Positions 34,890 through 46,924 of a DNA stretch of 64,000 nucleotides are shown here, in pieces. A model generated the notes under the pieces. The model saw only the letters and a program-made list of their open reading frames with translations. It searched no databases and was not told the origin of the DNA. Every line of letters starts with the position of its first letter. Position 1 is the stretch's first letter. Both the position numbers and the translations under genes were made by a program. The stretch is from Macrocybe gigantea (lineage: Eukaryota; Basidiomycota; Agaricomycetes; Agaricales; Callistosporiaceae), in NCBI GenBank assembly GCA_011319805.1, contig SJRY01000206.1:124001-188000 (forward strand). Direction: 5' to 3'.

Positions 34890-37800
34890 GCAAATGCACG
34901 AATCCAGTACAACTACCCATTCATTGATCACGCATTCAAATCACCTGCTCACATCTACGTTAACACCGTTCCACCCCTTCGATCCAAGTGCATAGAACAG
35001 TTCAATCCACCATATTTATCTAATTCCTATACATTGCATTTCTTTACATATACCTTTGTTCATTTCTTCGCAAGGATATCTTTTTATTACTTTTCCGTTA
35101 TACATACCTACTTCCATTCCCTGACCTCACTAGGTGTACACTACTATTTCCTCATTCAATGCTGATTGTATTTTTATCGTAATATCTAAATCAGAAGCTA
35201 GGTACCCTTGAAAGGGATTTAATGGCAGCGACCATCAGTGATAACCTCGCCTGTAACGTGGATATACGCTGCCAGCGCGCTTCTGAGGCATAGCAGTGAT
35301 CACGTCTTTAGCTACTTGCACTTCAATTTGATTTTAGCGGGAACTGTGAAACGTCGCCTACGTCTTCTCACCCTTTCTCGCGCTGAAGTACTAACTGGCC
35401 AAGATATGACGAACTGATGCGCTCGCATTGGATGCTTTGCTTGAGTGAGATCAGCACGATCTAAAGCATACGATGGTTGAGAAAGGGACATACTGTAGGT
35501 ACTCCGATCTTGTGAAATCGCGATCGAATTCCCTCGACTCTTTTGTGTATTAGACCCTGCACACGCACACAGGCGCTAGAAAAGGACGGGAAGTACTGCA
35601 GCGCCGCATACCTGTCGGGACTGGTTAATGCATGGCTTCGACAGCCCGCCACAGCCGAGTAGACCCGCTGACGTCTAGATCAAATCACAGCGTGCAAGCG
35701 GCATCAAGGCCCCTTCACCAACCTCGCATTAATCATTGCCTTACCTTTGTGGGACCATTTGATATCAGGCGCGCCCAAATCGCGTTCCGTCTTTAGCGCG
35801 AGCGCTCGGTGGTCCGCAAATGGCACGCTTGCACGAATGACGTTTTTCTTTCCGACTTTTTCGGGAGTGCGCATCTCCTCGTAGCCACTCTCGGTAGACC
35901 ATTCGCCTGGATGGTCCTACAATGTGACTGGCCCTACAGCGTCGATATTCGATCAGGAGGAAGCTGCACAGATGATCGAGCGTGCCCTCTCCACTCAAAT
36001 TGCGCTATCTTGGACGCTACCGGTTTTTTTTTGAATGAGGCTGTCCGGCTGCTTTTTCCATCACCCTTCGCGATCGCTCTGCTGGGTCGCCAATGGTGGG
36101 TGCAACCATCCAATTTGCACGATTACAGATTCGTGCCTTGTCGTCTCCAAAATCAAAGGTTTGCCTCCAACGCAATGTGTTGCCGTATTTTCATGCAATC
36201 ACGACCAGCGTTGTGTAGTCATGACCTAAACACACGAAAGTCATGACTTTTTGAGATGACCTAGTCATGACTTGATGATATGGCATGACCTAAAGCACAA
36301 GTAACAGATAGACTCGTAGGTCACCTGGATTTACGTGCGACGAAGTTCAACCATCGTTTAATCCGAAAACTGTATAAGTCTCGTCACCTGCTAGGCCAAT
36401 AACTACCAACTAATCAGTTGGAAAAAGTGCTTGCCAAGATTCGCGACGGAGAATGCAAATGCGTGATTGTGCTTAGTCAGTAGATTGCCATATTCGGATC
36501 CAACAACGTCCCGTTGGTTCATTCTCAACTTCCTTTGCAGCTTCCATGCACCAAAAGCCGTACGTCCGACAATTTCAGGTACGTAACTTCTTAAGGCCTT
36601 TACACCATGATAAGGGTGATTGTAGGATATGATCACTCGTTTCGTAACAGCCTCTTTCGCGATTTGAAGGATGTATCACTTTTGCTTAGGTATGCCTCTA
36701 GATGTGTCCCTCCTTTTTGTTCGATTAATACATTCTTTATCCTTTCTGTAGGTTAAATCAAACTAGAGCTGTTCTTCCAGGACCATCTAAAATTCCGCGT
36801 CGGACCCACAGTGCTAAATGCCCGCTGCCAGGCCAAATACACCGTCACAACCACGTCAGTATCACCAGGGATCAGAGAGGTTTTATTCATCGCTTGTTCC
36901 AGTCCGGAGAAGATATGTGTTAGGACATAGATGGCGACAGTTACTTGCAATATTCCGCTAGGCCAGGCTCAAGTGACAGGAACAGAACGTGTCCTAATCT
37001 TTTCATGTTCGATTCACTGATTTGTCTCAGCTCTTGCTCTGGTATCAGTTTTCCTATCTGATCTAGTGCATGCATCCTGCGCAATGGAAGCTATCGAGGG
37101 CCCCTTCACATGAGCTTGTCTTGTGTTCTAATTTTGAGGAAACGATGAACCCGTGTCCACGCCTTCCTTTACTAGCAATTTGAGTTCCTTGTTAGCTCGC
37201 CTTGCTTCCCTCGCGAATGTCAAGAATCTGAACCTCATGGCTACAACTACATCGCCGCGTCATCACCCCGAATCCCCATCCCATTGCCGATTAGCTGCGA
37301 TCAGGCAGATAGTGGCAGCCTTCGACGATCCTTCTTTTTCTGTGACGACCTGAACTCAAATTAATCCAGTGACATTTTGGATGGCGCCAAACTGTTGTAT
37401 GTCAGAGTGTCTGGTCCGGGAATCAGCAACCGTGCTTCCTCTCCAGTCCTGGTTTCAGGGTACGTCCTTTTTCTCCGACCGTGAGTTCTCATCCCTTGTC
37501 ATTTTGATCTTTTTGCCGTTCTAAAACTTTCTCCCTCCGCTCAGCCAGAAACAATTCATCGGTTCGGAGGGAATGTGAACATGAGATCCTCAGACTCGTA
37601 TCTATCGGTTTACCTTTTGCTCAGTGAATCCATCAAGACCACGCTGGTAGCTTTAGCGGAATGACTCATGCTCAGCGCCCATGACGAACAACTCTCACGC
37701 AGCGGAGAGGCGCCGGTCTCCATTCAGGATCACGCTCCAGCCAACTAAGGCCATTTCACCCCTGGATGAACGCTGTGAGCCCGTTTCCCTTGGGTAACGC

Positions 37801-38336
37801 CATTCGCAAATAGCAAAATCCTCTTATCTGATGTCTGGAAGAGTTGTTTCCGGGAATGCACCCTGGACCCCAGGACCAGGCTCAGAAGGCACAATGCTCT
37901 CACTCTTCACAGATGCTATGCGTGAGAAATTTTGGACAGGCAGAATGGAATGGAAGCCCTTGCACTAACTCATGTGCTATGTCGGTCAAACCTCAATGGC
38001 GACATCTCGATGCGAGCACTTTCACGATTTCCCGGCCAGTCGTATTCTTTTGAAAGCTGTTATTGATCTCTTTCTGTTTGGCCCTGGATCTGCTCCAAAG
38101 GAACCATCATTACTCCCAGTTGAACCAAGTTCAAATCCGTCCCTTCCCCAACTGTCTGGCATGGAGCACGGGGATGCACCAATATGATATTCTGATGCGT
38201 TGCCTCTTAATACACTTTTTTTCATTCTGGCCGTCACAACATATGTCGGAGTCATCGCACCGCCGGCTTAAAAAGATGAGGCGTAACTCAGATTCTCATC
38301 CCAGTTACCTTGATTGCACCTGTTGATTTGTGGAAT
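34890..38336. other. 3.4 kb gene-poor stretch
   Basis: No coding region with recognisable family was found. Left part is AT-rich 3' flank. A cluster of palindromic octamers lies at 36218-36271. Short open frames at 35809-36246 and 37153-37353 lack support. Confidence 0.45.
36218..36271. repeat. Three GTCATGAC palindromes spaced 22 and 24 bases
   Basis: The self-complementary octamer GTCATGAC occurs at 36218-36225, 36240-36247 and 36264-36271. Related CATGACCTAAA words flank the first and follow the third. This could be a binding-site cluster or simply degenerate repeat sequence. Confidence 0.6.
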
Positions 38337-39940
38337 ATGGCCGCCGTCGCAACGCTCAGCTACGAGGAAGCTCTCAATGTCATTGAACTTTGGAAAAGCC
38401 AGCCTCCCTCTGAAGAGGAACAGATCACTTTCGCCGATGCAGCTATAAAGCTGTTGAGCGATGAGGAACAGGTGCGGAAATTCATAGAGAACGTCAAAGT
38501 TGTTGGCACCGCCTCCGTCGACATCAATAACTCTTTCAACCATGTCGACCGAGAATTTGGGGACATGGTCCAGCAATATGGAAGGGATTTTCCTGAGCTC
38601 GCCGGATTCCATTCCAACTGGAGGTCTTACAAGACGGTAAACCAATGATCATCTGTGTCGTGGATTATCAATTTGACACGACCATCTTGCAGCGTTGGGT
38701 GAATCATCTTTGGCTCTCACACGATGTGGCGAATGACGCCATCTCTGTCTTGCGAAGTGAGCCACTTTCATTCTCTGTCGGACTTCGCCTCTGAACTCAC
38801 ACCCTTCCTTTGGTTCAGGGTTCGACAATATTTATCTTGTAATGGTGCAAAACATCAAAACCGATCAGGACCGCCTGAATGTCATAAAGGAGCTTCAGCA
38901 GTTTACGGTACGTCTGTGGTGCCACTTCGTCCGTCCTTTCCCCTGATATTCCAACAGGATGAGAAACACGATAAATCCATCGAGATGTCGAACGGTTTCC
39001 ACGAACTGGAAAGAGACATGGAGTACTTCCAGACGCGTTTCGGACGGTTCCTCGCCGATAAGAAAATCGATTTGGATAGAGAGGCGACGCGGTTAGTGAA
39101 CGAGATCAACAGTCTTAGAAGGCAAATTTCAAGGTACGTTCCATCCGCAGTAACTGATTGTGGTCCTGATGGTGGCCCTGATGATGATTTTTGGCAGCTT
39201 GGATGGAAAGGTTCATTTCTGTTTCAATACTCCGCAGATTCGAGCTGAATTGATCTGGGCAGATCAGGGATGCTGAGACAGCACTTGCGGTTACAGGCGG
39301 CCTTCTCAGTGTATGTATAACGGTCATCAAATATTGGATTGGACTGAAAGGAGTCCCCACTATTTCTCTTCAAAGATCATCGGATTAATCGTATCCGGTT
39401 CGGTTCTATCTTCCTTGCAATCTGAACGTCAAGGTACGCCATCTGCGACCTTCAACTGCGGCAGTGCCAACGTTATTGACACCATGCCAGGAAAGTACAA
39501 CCAGTTGAGGTACAAGCAAAACCAGCTTGCAGACGTCAATCGAAGACAACGAGCGCTTCCGCACCTTAAGACGGATTTTGATGACGTAAAACCGAACATC
39601 GAGCTGATCTGCGAGAAACTCGTCTTGTTCGGCGAAATATGGTCTTCCGTGAGTCGTTATCCATATAATCTATCCTTCCATCTGTGCTGATAAGAATTCG
39701 TCCAGGTTCGGAGCCAAAGCGTGCAATTCCGCAAGCATCTTGAGGGCGGAATGGGGGCGATCGGAAACCTGGTGAGTTGATACTTCGTTTTGGTCATTTT
39801 GAAAGCAAGCGCCCGACTGACAAGATTTCAGCGATTCAGAAAGGAAGTCGAATTGGCGAGAGACGTTTGTGCCCCCTCGAACGCGGCTTGGCTCAATACG
39901 TCGATGTGATCGAGCATTCTGGCATAGTCAAGCCTTGAAA
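38337..39940 (+). CDS. Helical membrane-hairpin family protein, copy A (frame break in last exon)
   Basis: Member of an unrecognised family with three neighbours here. Exons: 38337-38636 (300 nt), 38693-38756 (64), 38819-38907 (89), 38958-39133 (176), 39198-39210 (13), 39263-39310 (48), 39376-39433 (58), 39491-39648 (158), 39706-39771 (66), 39832 onward. The N-terminal about 200 residues are charged, heptad-like helices without a signal peptide. The 48- and 58-nt exons encode two hydrophobic stretches. A further coiled arm follows with Gly-Leu/Val-x-Pro-(Asp/Asn)-Ile. In the last exon the C-run at 39872-39876 is one base short compared with copies B and D, so the reading frame ends early and the conserved tail is out of frame. 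The layout recalls alpha-helical pore-forming proteins, by architecture only. Confidence 0.7.
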
Positions 39941-40451
39941 TAAAGTCGAAGAGACAATTGGGAAACGGGACGGAATGACTTAGCCCATCGTCTGTAACAA
40001 TACCGTCGTGTTGAGAATGTGATGATTTTGTGATCCTCGTTCGCTTGTTCCTTCCAGTGCCACAAAAACCAAACGAACATAGGTATTGCCCTCCGTTGGC
40101 AAATTAATGAAATGAAAATTACGCTATGCCAAATAGTGATTCAATTTTCAGAATTCTAGAAGGAACGAAAAACGGTCCAACGAAAGAGATCACCCCCGGC
40201 TTCACCTTCAATGTACTTGGCGTACAGCGGTATGATGATCAGTCAGAAGCATATGAGGGGAATTGAAGATGTGATTCGCAATGCTATCGAGTTGCCTTCA
40301 TGAATACAATTTATCTGATTTAAAGAATGTAGCAACAGCCATAGGCGGAACTGTTCTTATGTGAGTTTGCGATGCCTTCATGAAAATACAAATTATCTTT
40401 CGGGGTGCTAGACGCTCGGATATTCACAACAAATCGATACAGCTACACAAA
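39941..40451. other. Spacer between copies A and C (tail to tail)
   Basis: About 510 bases between the 3' end of copy A (plus) and the 3' end of copy C (minus). No gene seen. Confidence 0.4.
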
Positions 40452-41320
40452 TCACTCGAGTCTCTCCGCGTATCTGTTCAACACTTGTCTGAGTTTCTCG
40501 CATCCTGCCTTCACGGGAGCGAGTTCTTTCTGGAGCTCCTGCAATCGAACATTAAGCACGTGCAGAATACGTGTGATATATGACAAGTGAGTTCACCTCG
40601 ACCGTCTTCTTGATATCCTTGGATAACTCGAGGACTCGGATGACATGGTTAGCCTCACCCGCCATCTAAACGATTGCTGTCTTGAACACAGCTGCGAGGG
40701 AATAAAAGAAAAAGGAAGCGAGACGCACGAGTCCCTCAATTTCGGTGAACGCCGCTTTTACTGCCTGAAGACCATCGAACTTATAATTCCTCAAAGAATC
40801 CGGTTCCTGGACAGGCGAACCATCAGCACAAGCTCGGTTCGTCCAGTGAACGCAACAAACAGCAAGGAAACTCTTAAGCTCGCCGATGACTTCTTGACGG
40901 TCCTGATCGCTCGTGATGTCGCCTACCAACGACAAGAAAACTTCCACAAATCCTGTTGGTGAAAATGTGTTGAAGAGTCGCGTCGACATTGACACTAGAG
41001 CACTGACGTTTGAAACGGGCCGAAATTGCGGAAGCGCCGTCGCGAGACTGCCGAAGCTCGCCCGTCCAGCGCTGGAATAAAGTGAGCGGAGGTCGTGAAC
41101 AGAGATGAAACAAAACTCATACGTCGCTAAATGCCTTTGTGGTCGCCTGTAGTTCGGAGACGATTTTGAGGTTGCCAGCATGCTTGTTCGCAAAATCTTC
41201 GGCGTCGCGCTTGGCATGTGCGACGCCTTTGTCGACGGTGATCACTTCATCGGACAGAGTTTGGACCTTGTTAATGTAGCCCTCCGGGTGCGCGAGCGGG
41301 GAGTCGTAAGAAGGGGACAT
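40452..41320 (-). CDS. Short relative of the helical family without the hydrophobic hairpin, copy C
   Basis: Minus strand, ATG 41320-41318, stop 40454-40452. Exon 1 is 41320-41123 (198 nt, unlike the 300 nt of the others). Exon 2 is 41069-41006, 64 nt, same length and same Arg-Trp...Ser-Arg-Asp opening as the relatives. Exon 3, 40952-40861 or 40864, carries Asp-Arg-x-Glu-Val-Ile-x-Glu-Leu, as in copies A and B. After a charged fourth exon the gene ends with a Leu/Glu/Lys coiled coil and stops in Arg-Leu-Glu. No hydrophobic exon pair was found, so it would be a soluble helical protein of about 190-210 residues. Donor of exon 3 is either GC at 40863 or GTTTGT at 40860. Later exon limits are approximate. 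Confidence 0.55.
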
Positions 41321-42145
41321 TTTTGGTTTCTGTGAAGTAAAGGGGAATTAATTGCAAGTGGAGATTGCTGGATTGAAGTCGCGCAGCACGAATTTTTATT
41401 TTATACTGCAAGTCCGTCAAAGGAATCTTCACATGGAAATTCTACCTGATCTGTACTCCGTAATGGACTCCTCAGCTGTTATCTGAAAGATCACTCACCG
41501 TCTGGACCCCAAAACCACGCGCATCACGCGCCCTACTTCACAGCTTCACCGCTTCACGTATCCTCCGGAGGAAGGAGAACATTCGATTGTAATGACAGAC
41601 TTGGCTTGGAAGAACATGGTCGTCACACGTGGGAACCTGATTGTCATACACAAGACAAGATGAATGGAAGTCGTTAGTTATTTCCAACTGCACTTTTCAT
41701 CACATCGAACCTGATAACAGGCCATAGTAAGATATCATCGACTTTTCTGTGCAACAGTCGTGGGATCCAACAGAAGATGTCCATCATTTCTCCTTTTTCT
41801 CAATTACTGATGTCAATTTCGCTCCTGGCGTCTCCAGATCGTTTCCAAAATCGATGACGACTTCCAATCTGTGTATTTCTGACACGGATGCTTTGTCGGG
41901 ACTAATTTTTCGCCGGATGATTGCAGTCCTGAACACGAGTTCTTTGTTCAGAATAAAGATAAGTCAGGAGCCAGTTCTGACACCAGGTCTTTGGGAATTA
42001 TTATTTTTATTCCACGTTCTCTGTGAGTGTCCAAGGGGTCCATCATTATCATTCGTCGGAATGCATCTCACGATCCGCATAAAAAGCCTAGAGCTCATGC
42101 TGATTCGTGGCGACACTTGTGCCTCGCAAATCACATCTATTCGAC
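41321..42145. other. Divergent spacer between copies C and B
   Basis: 825 bases separating the starts of two divergent family members, so it should hold both promoters. Shared regulation is possible. No clear TATA box was identified. Confidence 0.4.
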
Positions 42146-43742
42146 ATGGCCACCGCTGCAACACTCAGTCTCGCAGATGCTCAGAAAACCCTTGAGAGAT
42201 GGCAAACCAAGGGCCCGTCTGAGGAGGAGCAAATCAAATTCGCTGAGGCGGCCAGCAAGGAGCTGACTGACGAGGAGCAGGTCAAGAAATTCGAAGAAAA
42301 CGTCCAGCAGGTCGGCGTCTGGGCCATCGAGATCGACAAGGCATTTGACAATGTAAAACGAGGCTTTGAAGAAATGGTCAAGAAATACGGAAAGGACTTC
42401 CCTGAGCTTTCCGGATACAGTGGCGAATGGGCAGCGTTCAAGACCGTAAGTCTTAAATCTTCCTTTTGTCCTGTTGCGCGTATATCTGATACGATCGTCT
42501 GAAAGCGCTGGGTGAAGCATCTTTGGCTCTCGCGCGATGTAGCATCCGAACACATTGCGATTCTCAGGCGTGAGTCATCCGTCTTGTATTTTGGGTTCGC
42601 AAAAGCCGATCAGAACAATCGCAGGCTTCGACAAAGTTTTCCTGGACATGGTGCAAAACATCAAGACTGATGCCGACAGGCTCGAAGTGATTGAAGAATT
42701 AAAGCAATTCATAGTATGTTTATGTCGTTGTTATCGTTCACCACTACGATATTCTCTTGTCCCCAGGATGAAAAACATGACCGATCAGTTGAAATGTCGC
42801 AAGGCTTTTTAGATCTCAAACGCGACATTGAAGGCTTTGTAAAGCGGTTTGATCAATACATCATTGACAAAGGAGTGGAGCTCGAAGAGTTGGCGAAGAA
42901 GCTGAAACGCGAAATCGACGGTCTACAGGCAGAAATCGAAGGGTACGTGACATCTTGTTTGATAGTTATTTGCTCTAACCACAGGGGTTACAGCTTGGAC
43001 AAAAAGGTCTGGTGTCACCGATTTTAGATCACTGAATAACCCCTGAGCGATTCTCCAAATTAGATTAAAGATACTGAAATAGCACTCGCTGTGACTGGCG
43101 GACTACTCAGTGTACGTCCACCGTAGTCTGAAGCTCAATCCGGGTTCAAACGATTTTGATCGGTTTCTCTGTAGATCCTCGGCCTGATTGTCTCGGGCTC
43201 CGTCCTTGCCGCATTCCAGGCAGAACGCAGGAGTGAGTTAATCGTGATTGACCAACAGCACTCACTTGACCATATTTACACTCAATTTAGAGAAGCAGGG
43301 GGAGCTGAACGACAAAAAGAAAGCTCTTGAAGATGTTAATCGGAAACAGAAGGCGCTTGCGCAGCTCAAGTCAGACTTTGACGGTCTGAAGCCGGATATC
43401 GTCTTGATTTGCGAAAAGCTCGTTCTGTTCGGTGAAATATGGTCTTCCGTGCGTATCCCTTTTAACCTAAATTGGCTCGCTGTCATCAGCTGAGGGACAT
43501 GTCGTTAGGTGCGCAGCCAGAGCGTGCAGTTCCGCGCGCACATCGAAGGTGGGATGCAAGCGCTCGGCAACTTGGTAAGGCTTGAGCATCGTTCGTCTAA
43601 AACGGTGTTTTCTGATGAAGCGTTGTCGCAGAGGTTCAAGAGAGAAGTTCAGCTCGCTAGAGACGTGTGCCTTCCCCTGATGCGCGGTCTGTCGAGATAC
43701 GCGACCGAAATCGAACACTCGGGTATTCCCAAGCCGTCATAA
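42146..43742 (+). CDS. Helical membrane-hairpin family protein, copy B (intact)
   Basis: Best-preserved copy, 360 residues. Exons: 42146-42445 (300 nt), 42506-42569 (64), 42625-42713 (89), 42767-42942 (176), 42994-43006 (13), 43065-43112 (48), 43175-43232 (58), 43291-43448 (158), 43509-43574 (66), 43632-43742 (111). The sum, 1083 nt, is a whole number of codons only when the 13-nt microexon is included. Segments: acidic amphipathic helices (Pro-Ser-Glu-Glu-Glu-Gln near residue 25), long coiled coil, hydrophobic pair at about residues 215-248 (Ala-Val-Thr-Gly-Gly-Leu-Leu-Ser and Leu-Gly-Leu-Ile-Val-Ser-Gly-Ser), second coiled arm, and a short C-terminal tail. No signal peptide. Function unknown; alpha-helical pore-former-like topology is inference. 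Confidence 0.78.
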
Positions 43743-45346
43743 TTGACTTCAACGGAGGGAATCTCTTGGAAGAATCAATTGTTGTAATTTCGTATACCTG
43801 TATATTCTGCAGGCTTCTCCGTCGTTGTAGCGACATTGTAATACTAGTCTGCTCGACACGTCAATAACTGCCCTTTCCATGATCGCATCGAGAGAAGCCT
43901 ATCGTTGTATGAGTAGCCCCTCGCCACGAAATAATCTCAACTAAGCGAACTGAAAGACCCAAAACAATCCTGCAGATGGGCATATTCGTCTCACTGATTA
44001 GAATGACAGTTCACGAGCTTGAACTAAGGACGCCGTTGCGTTTGGGCAGCAGCCGCAGCAAAAGCAACCAGACGGAAGCGAAGAGTCTCGCCACTGTGGA
44101 GCTAAATTCAACTACAATTCAACCAAATCGATCCTCCCAGGAAAAAGTCACCAGAATTATCGACGAATGAGAAGAACACTAGATGAGGATCCTGAATGCA
44201 TGCGTAGCCTGAGACGGAATATGAAGGCGCCCCAGAACATTTTACTTTCCCTCCCGATCTAGGTCCATATGCATGTCACTAACCCTCCTTCGATAGCACA
44301 AAGAAAGGAAAGAAGGCCTCAACAGCGACCTACTAGGTGCTCTGAAGCTAGAGGAATGTCTTTAAGGCACATCCAATCATACTCGCAACACGTAGAGCAT
44401 GTTGGAATAGTGTGGCGGCAAATCTCCACCTCAGGGGATTGATTGCTGATAGCGTCAGCCCCTGCACGTCCATCCAGAATGCCGGGAAAAGGATGGAAAC
44501 AGAAGCGCTTCTGTTTCCATTCTTTCTGTCTCATCCTACCCTTGCCATTCACGAAGCATGCTCCACAGAATACATATTTCACAGGGTCCCTAATGTGACG
44601 AGTGGAGTTGATATACGCCCGAAATGCCTGGAGTTTCAATGACACATTTTTGTTTGGATGATAGCCAGGGTCAGTCTGATTTCTTCTTGTTTGTCATCGC
44701 CAGAGTAGATGACAATCCTTAATTTTGCCAGCAGAGATTGTCCCACGAAGCTGGCTTTTTCCGCTAGGACACAGAGTCGGAGGTTGTTCTCTCCGATGTC
44801 GTTCTAATTAGGCGGACAGTCTTGCGCGATTTCGCGTCAGGGTGGATCGACCTGCCTTAGCCCATATTGGAGGCAAGATTAGAAGGAAACGCACAATCTT
44901 CAACAAGGGTCCGGTGCGTGGTAGTGCATCGGCTTAACATCGCGAGGCGATGTTCGGTGAATGTGCATTATCTATGTCGCGGCGATAACCGACACGCATC
45001 TAATCAATCCTAGAAACGGCCTTGAAGTGTCCCTCGAAATGTTCTGTTCGGTAGACTGGACGTTCCGATTTGAAAAGGTTCGTGACCGTCAGGATTAGCG
45101 GGTCTCGGGGATTGATCTGACATCCATACTTTCCGCGTGGTATCATAAAACTCGTCAAAACCAGGCCATGAGGTTGGCACTTTGGCGACAACGCGAATTG
45201 TGACGATCTTGAAAAAAATCAAAGTCTCAGGGGGTCATTCGCTGTGTCGCGTACGACGCCTCCGTCAACATAAAAGGAGAAGGGTGCGGGTGACTTTACT
45301 ACAGCGTTGAAGTCCTACTCCAATTCTTCAGCTTAATTTCCGTCAG
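43743..45346. other. 1.6 kb spacer between copies B and D
   Basis: No supported gene. Several short frames occur on both strands without motifs. A conserved promoter element between copies could not be picked out by eye. Confidence 0.4.
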
Positions 45347-46924
45347 ATGTCATCCACCACTCTTCCATCTTACGAGGAGGCCGTCGCAGAGGCAAAACGT
45401 TTGGCCTCTCAACCTATCTCCAAGGAGGAGAAAATCCGCTACGCGGAAGGAGCCATTGCGGCGCTTGAAGACGATGAACGCGTCAAGGAATTTGAGAACA
45501 ACATCAAGGAGATTGGCACGACCGCCTTACAGATCGACCAGGCCTTCGATCGTGTCAACCGCGGATTCAAGGAGATGGTCGATAAGCACGGCAAAGATTT
45601 TCCGGAGGTCGCCTCCTACAAACGGGAGTGGGAGGGATACAAGGAGGTAAAACAATTTCTGCGTACTTTTTTGCGTCAGTGCCTTTACACCGTTTCCAGC
45701 GCTGGGTTAAGTATCTCTGGGCGTCTAGGGATGTAGCATCCAAAACGAGTGCGGTCCTCAAACGTATGTCCAGTCATTCCGCCAATCTCTGTTTTAATCG
45801 TAACCTCTTGTAGGATACGACCAAGTTTTCCTGTACATGATCGACAACATCCAGTCGGATAGTGATCGTAAAGAGACTATCAGGGAGCTGAAGAGTTTCA
45901 GCGTATGTTCGAACCATGTAAATATTACGGTACACTCACTTCACTTTATATGGCTTTTGTCAATAGGAAGAACGGCATGAGGAAGCCGGGAAAATGGCCG
46001 ACAACTTTAAAGTTCTGGAGCAAGACGTCAAATCGTTTGGAGCGAGATTCGAAACTTACCTTCAACAGAAGAAGGTGGAATTGGAACAAGCGGCAGAAAG
46101 GCTCAAGAGTGATATGGAGAAACTTGAAGGCGAAATCAAAGAGTGTGTCCTGGCTTTTCCATCGGATCATGATAGTAACTGATTATCGGTTCTAGCTGGA
46201 ATGCGCAGGTGGATAGTCCACACAGAGAGCATTGACATTCTCTAATCGCATCGGTGTTAGATTGCTGCTGGTCTTCTAGCGATGGGCGCCTCCTTGGCAA
46301 TCGGTGTAGGAGCAGCAGTAACCGATTGCATGCCAAACAGAATCTGACGTTCTTCTGCAGTTTTGGGCACTGATCATAACAGGCACGGCAGTCGCAGCAT
46401 TCATAATCGCACGAATCCGTGAGTGGCTCGTTCTGTCGACGCTAAAAACATTCTAAGCAGGGTTCCGCCAACGTCGTCAGTCGCGCAAAAGAAGCTCAAC
46501 GCCAAGAAGGCCGAGCTCGCAGAGGTCAACCGCAAGCAGAGGGCACTGGCGGAGCTACAGACCACGTTCGACGGTCTGAAGCCAGACATTACGCTCATCT
46601 GTGAAAAGCTGATTATATTCGGCAAGATCTGGGACTTTGTACGTCCTCTTCCATGTTCCGTCGGTTGATCATGGTTTTGTGAACGTCGACGTCCAGGTCA
46701 GCTCCCAGTCCAAGGAATTCGGTGAACATCTCGAGCGGGGGATGGAGGCCATCAACGACAAGGTGAGAACCAGGAGCTGTACGGCGAAAGAATAAGGGAT
46801 TGAGCAACATTCGCAGGAGTTCCGTCTTCAGGTCAAGCTTGCCCGAAAGACGTGCACACCTCTCCGAATCGGCCTTGCGAAGTATGCCACCGAAATCGAC
46901 AACTCTCACCTTCCCAAGCCTTGA
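45347..46924 (+). CDS. Helical membrane-hairpin family protein, copy D
   Basis: Exons: 45347-45646 (300 nt), 45700-45763 (64), 45814-45902 (89), 45967-46142 (176), 46196-46208 (13), 46261-46317 (57), 46361-46418 (58), 46481-46638 (158), 46697-46762 (66), 46817-46924 (108). All phases close, giving 362 residues. The N-terminal exon is about as long as in A and B but clearly diverged. The hydrophobic exon is 57 instead of 48 nt and the pair is richer in Ala/Gly/Ile (Ala-Ala-Gly-Leu-Leu-Ala-Met-Gly, and Leu-Ile-Ile-Thr-Gly-Thr-Ala-Val), so the hairpin is longer and more apolar. The second coiled arm keeps the Gly-Leu-Lys-Pro-Asp-Ile and Cys-Glu-Lys-Leu motifs. Function unknown. Confidence 0.75.
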
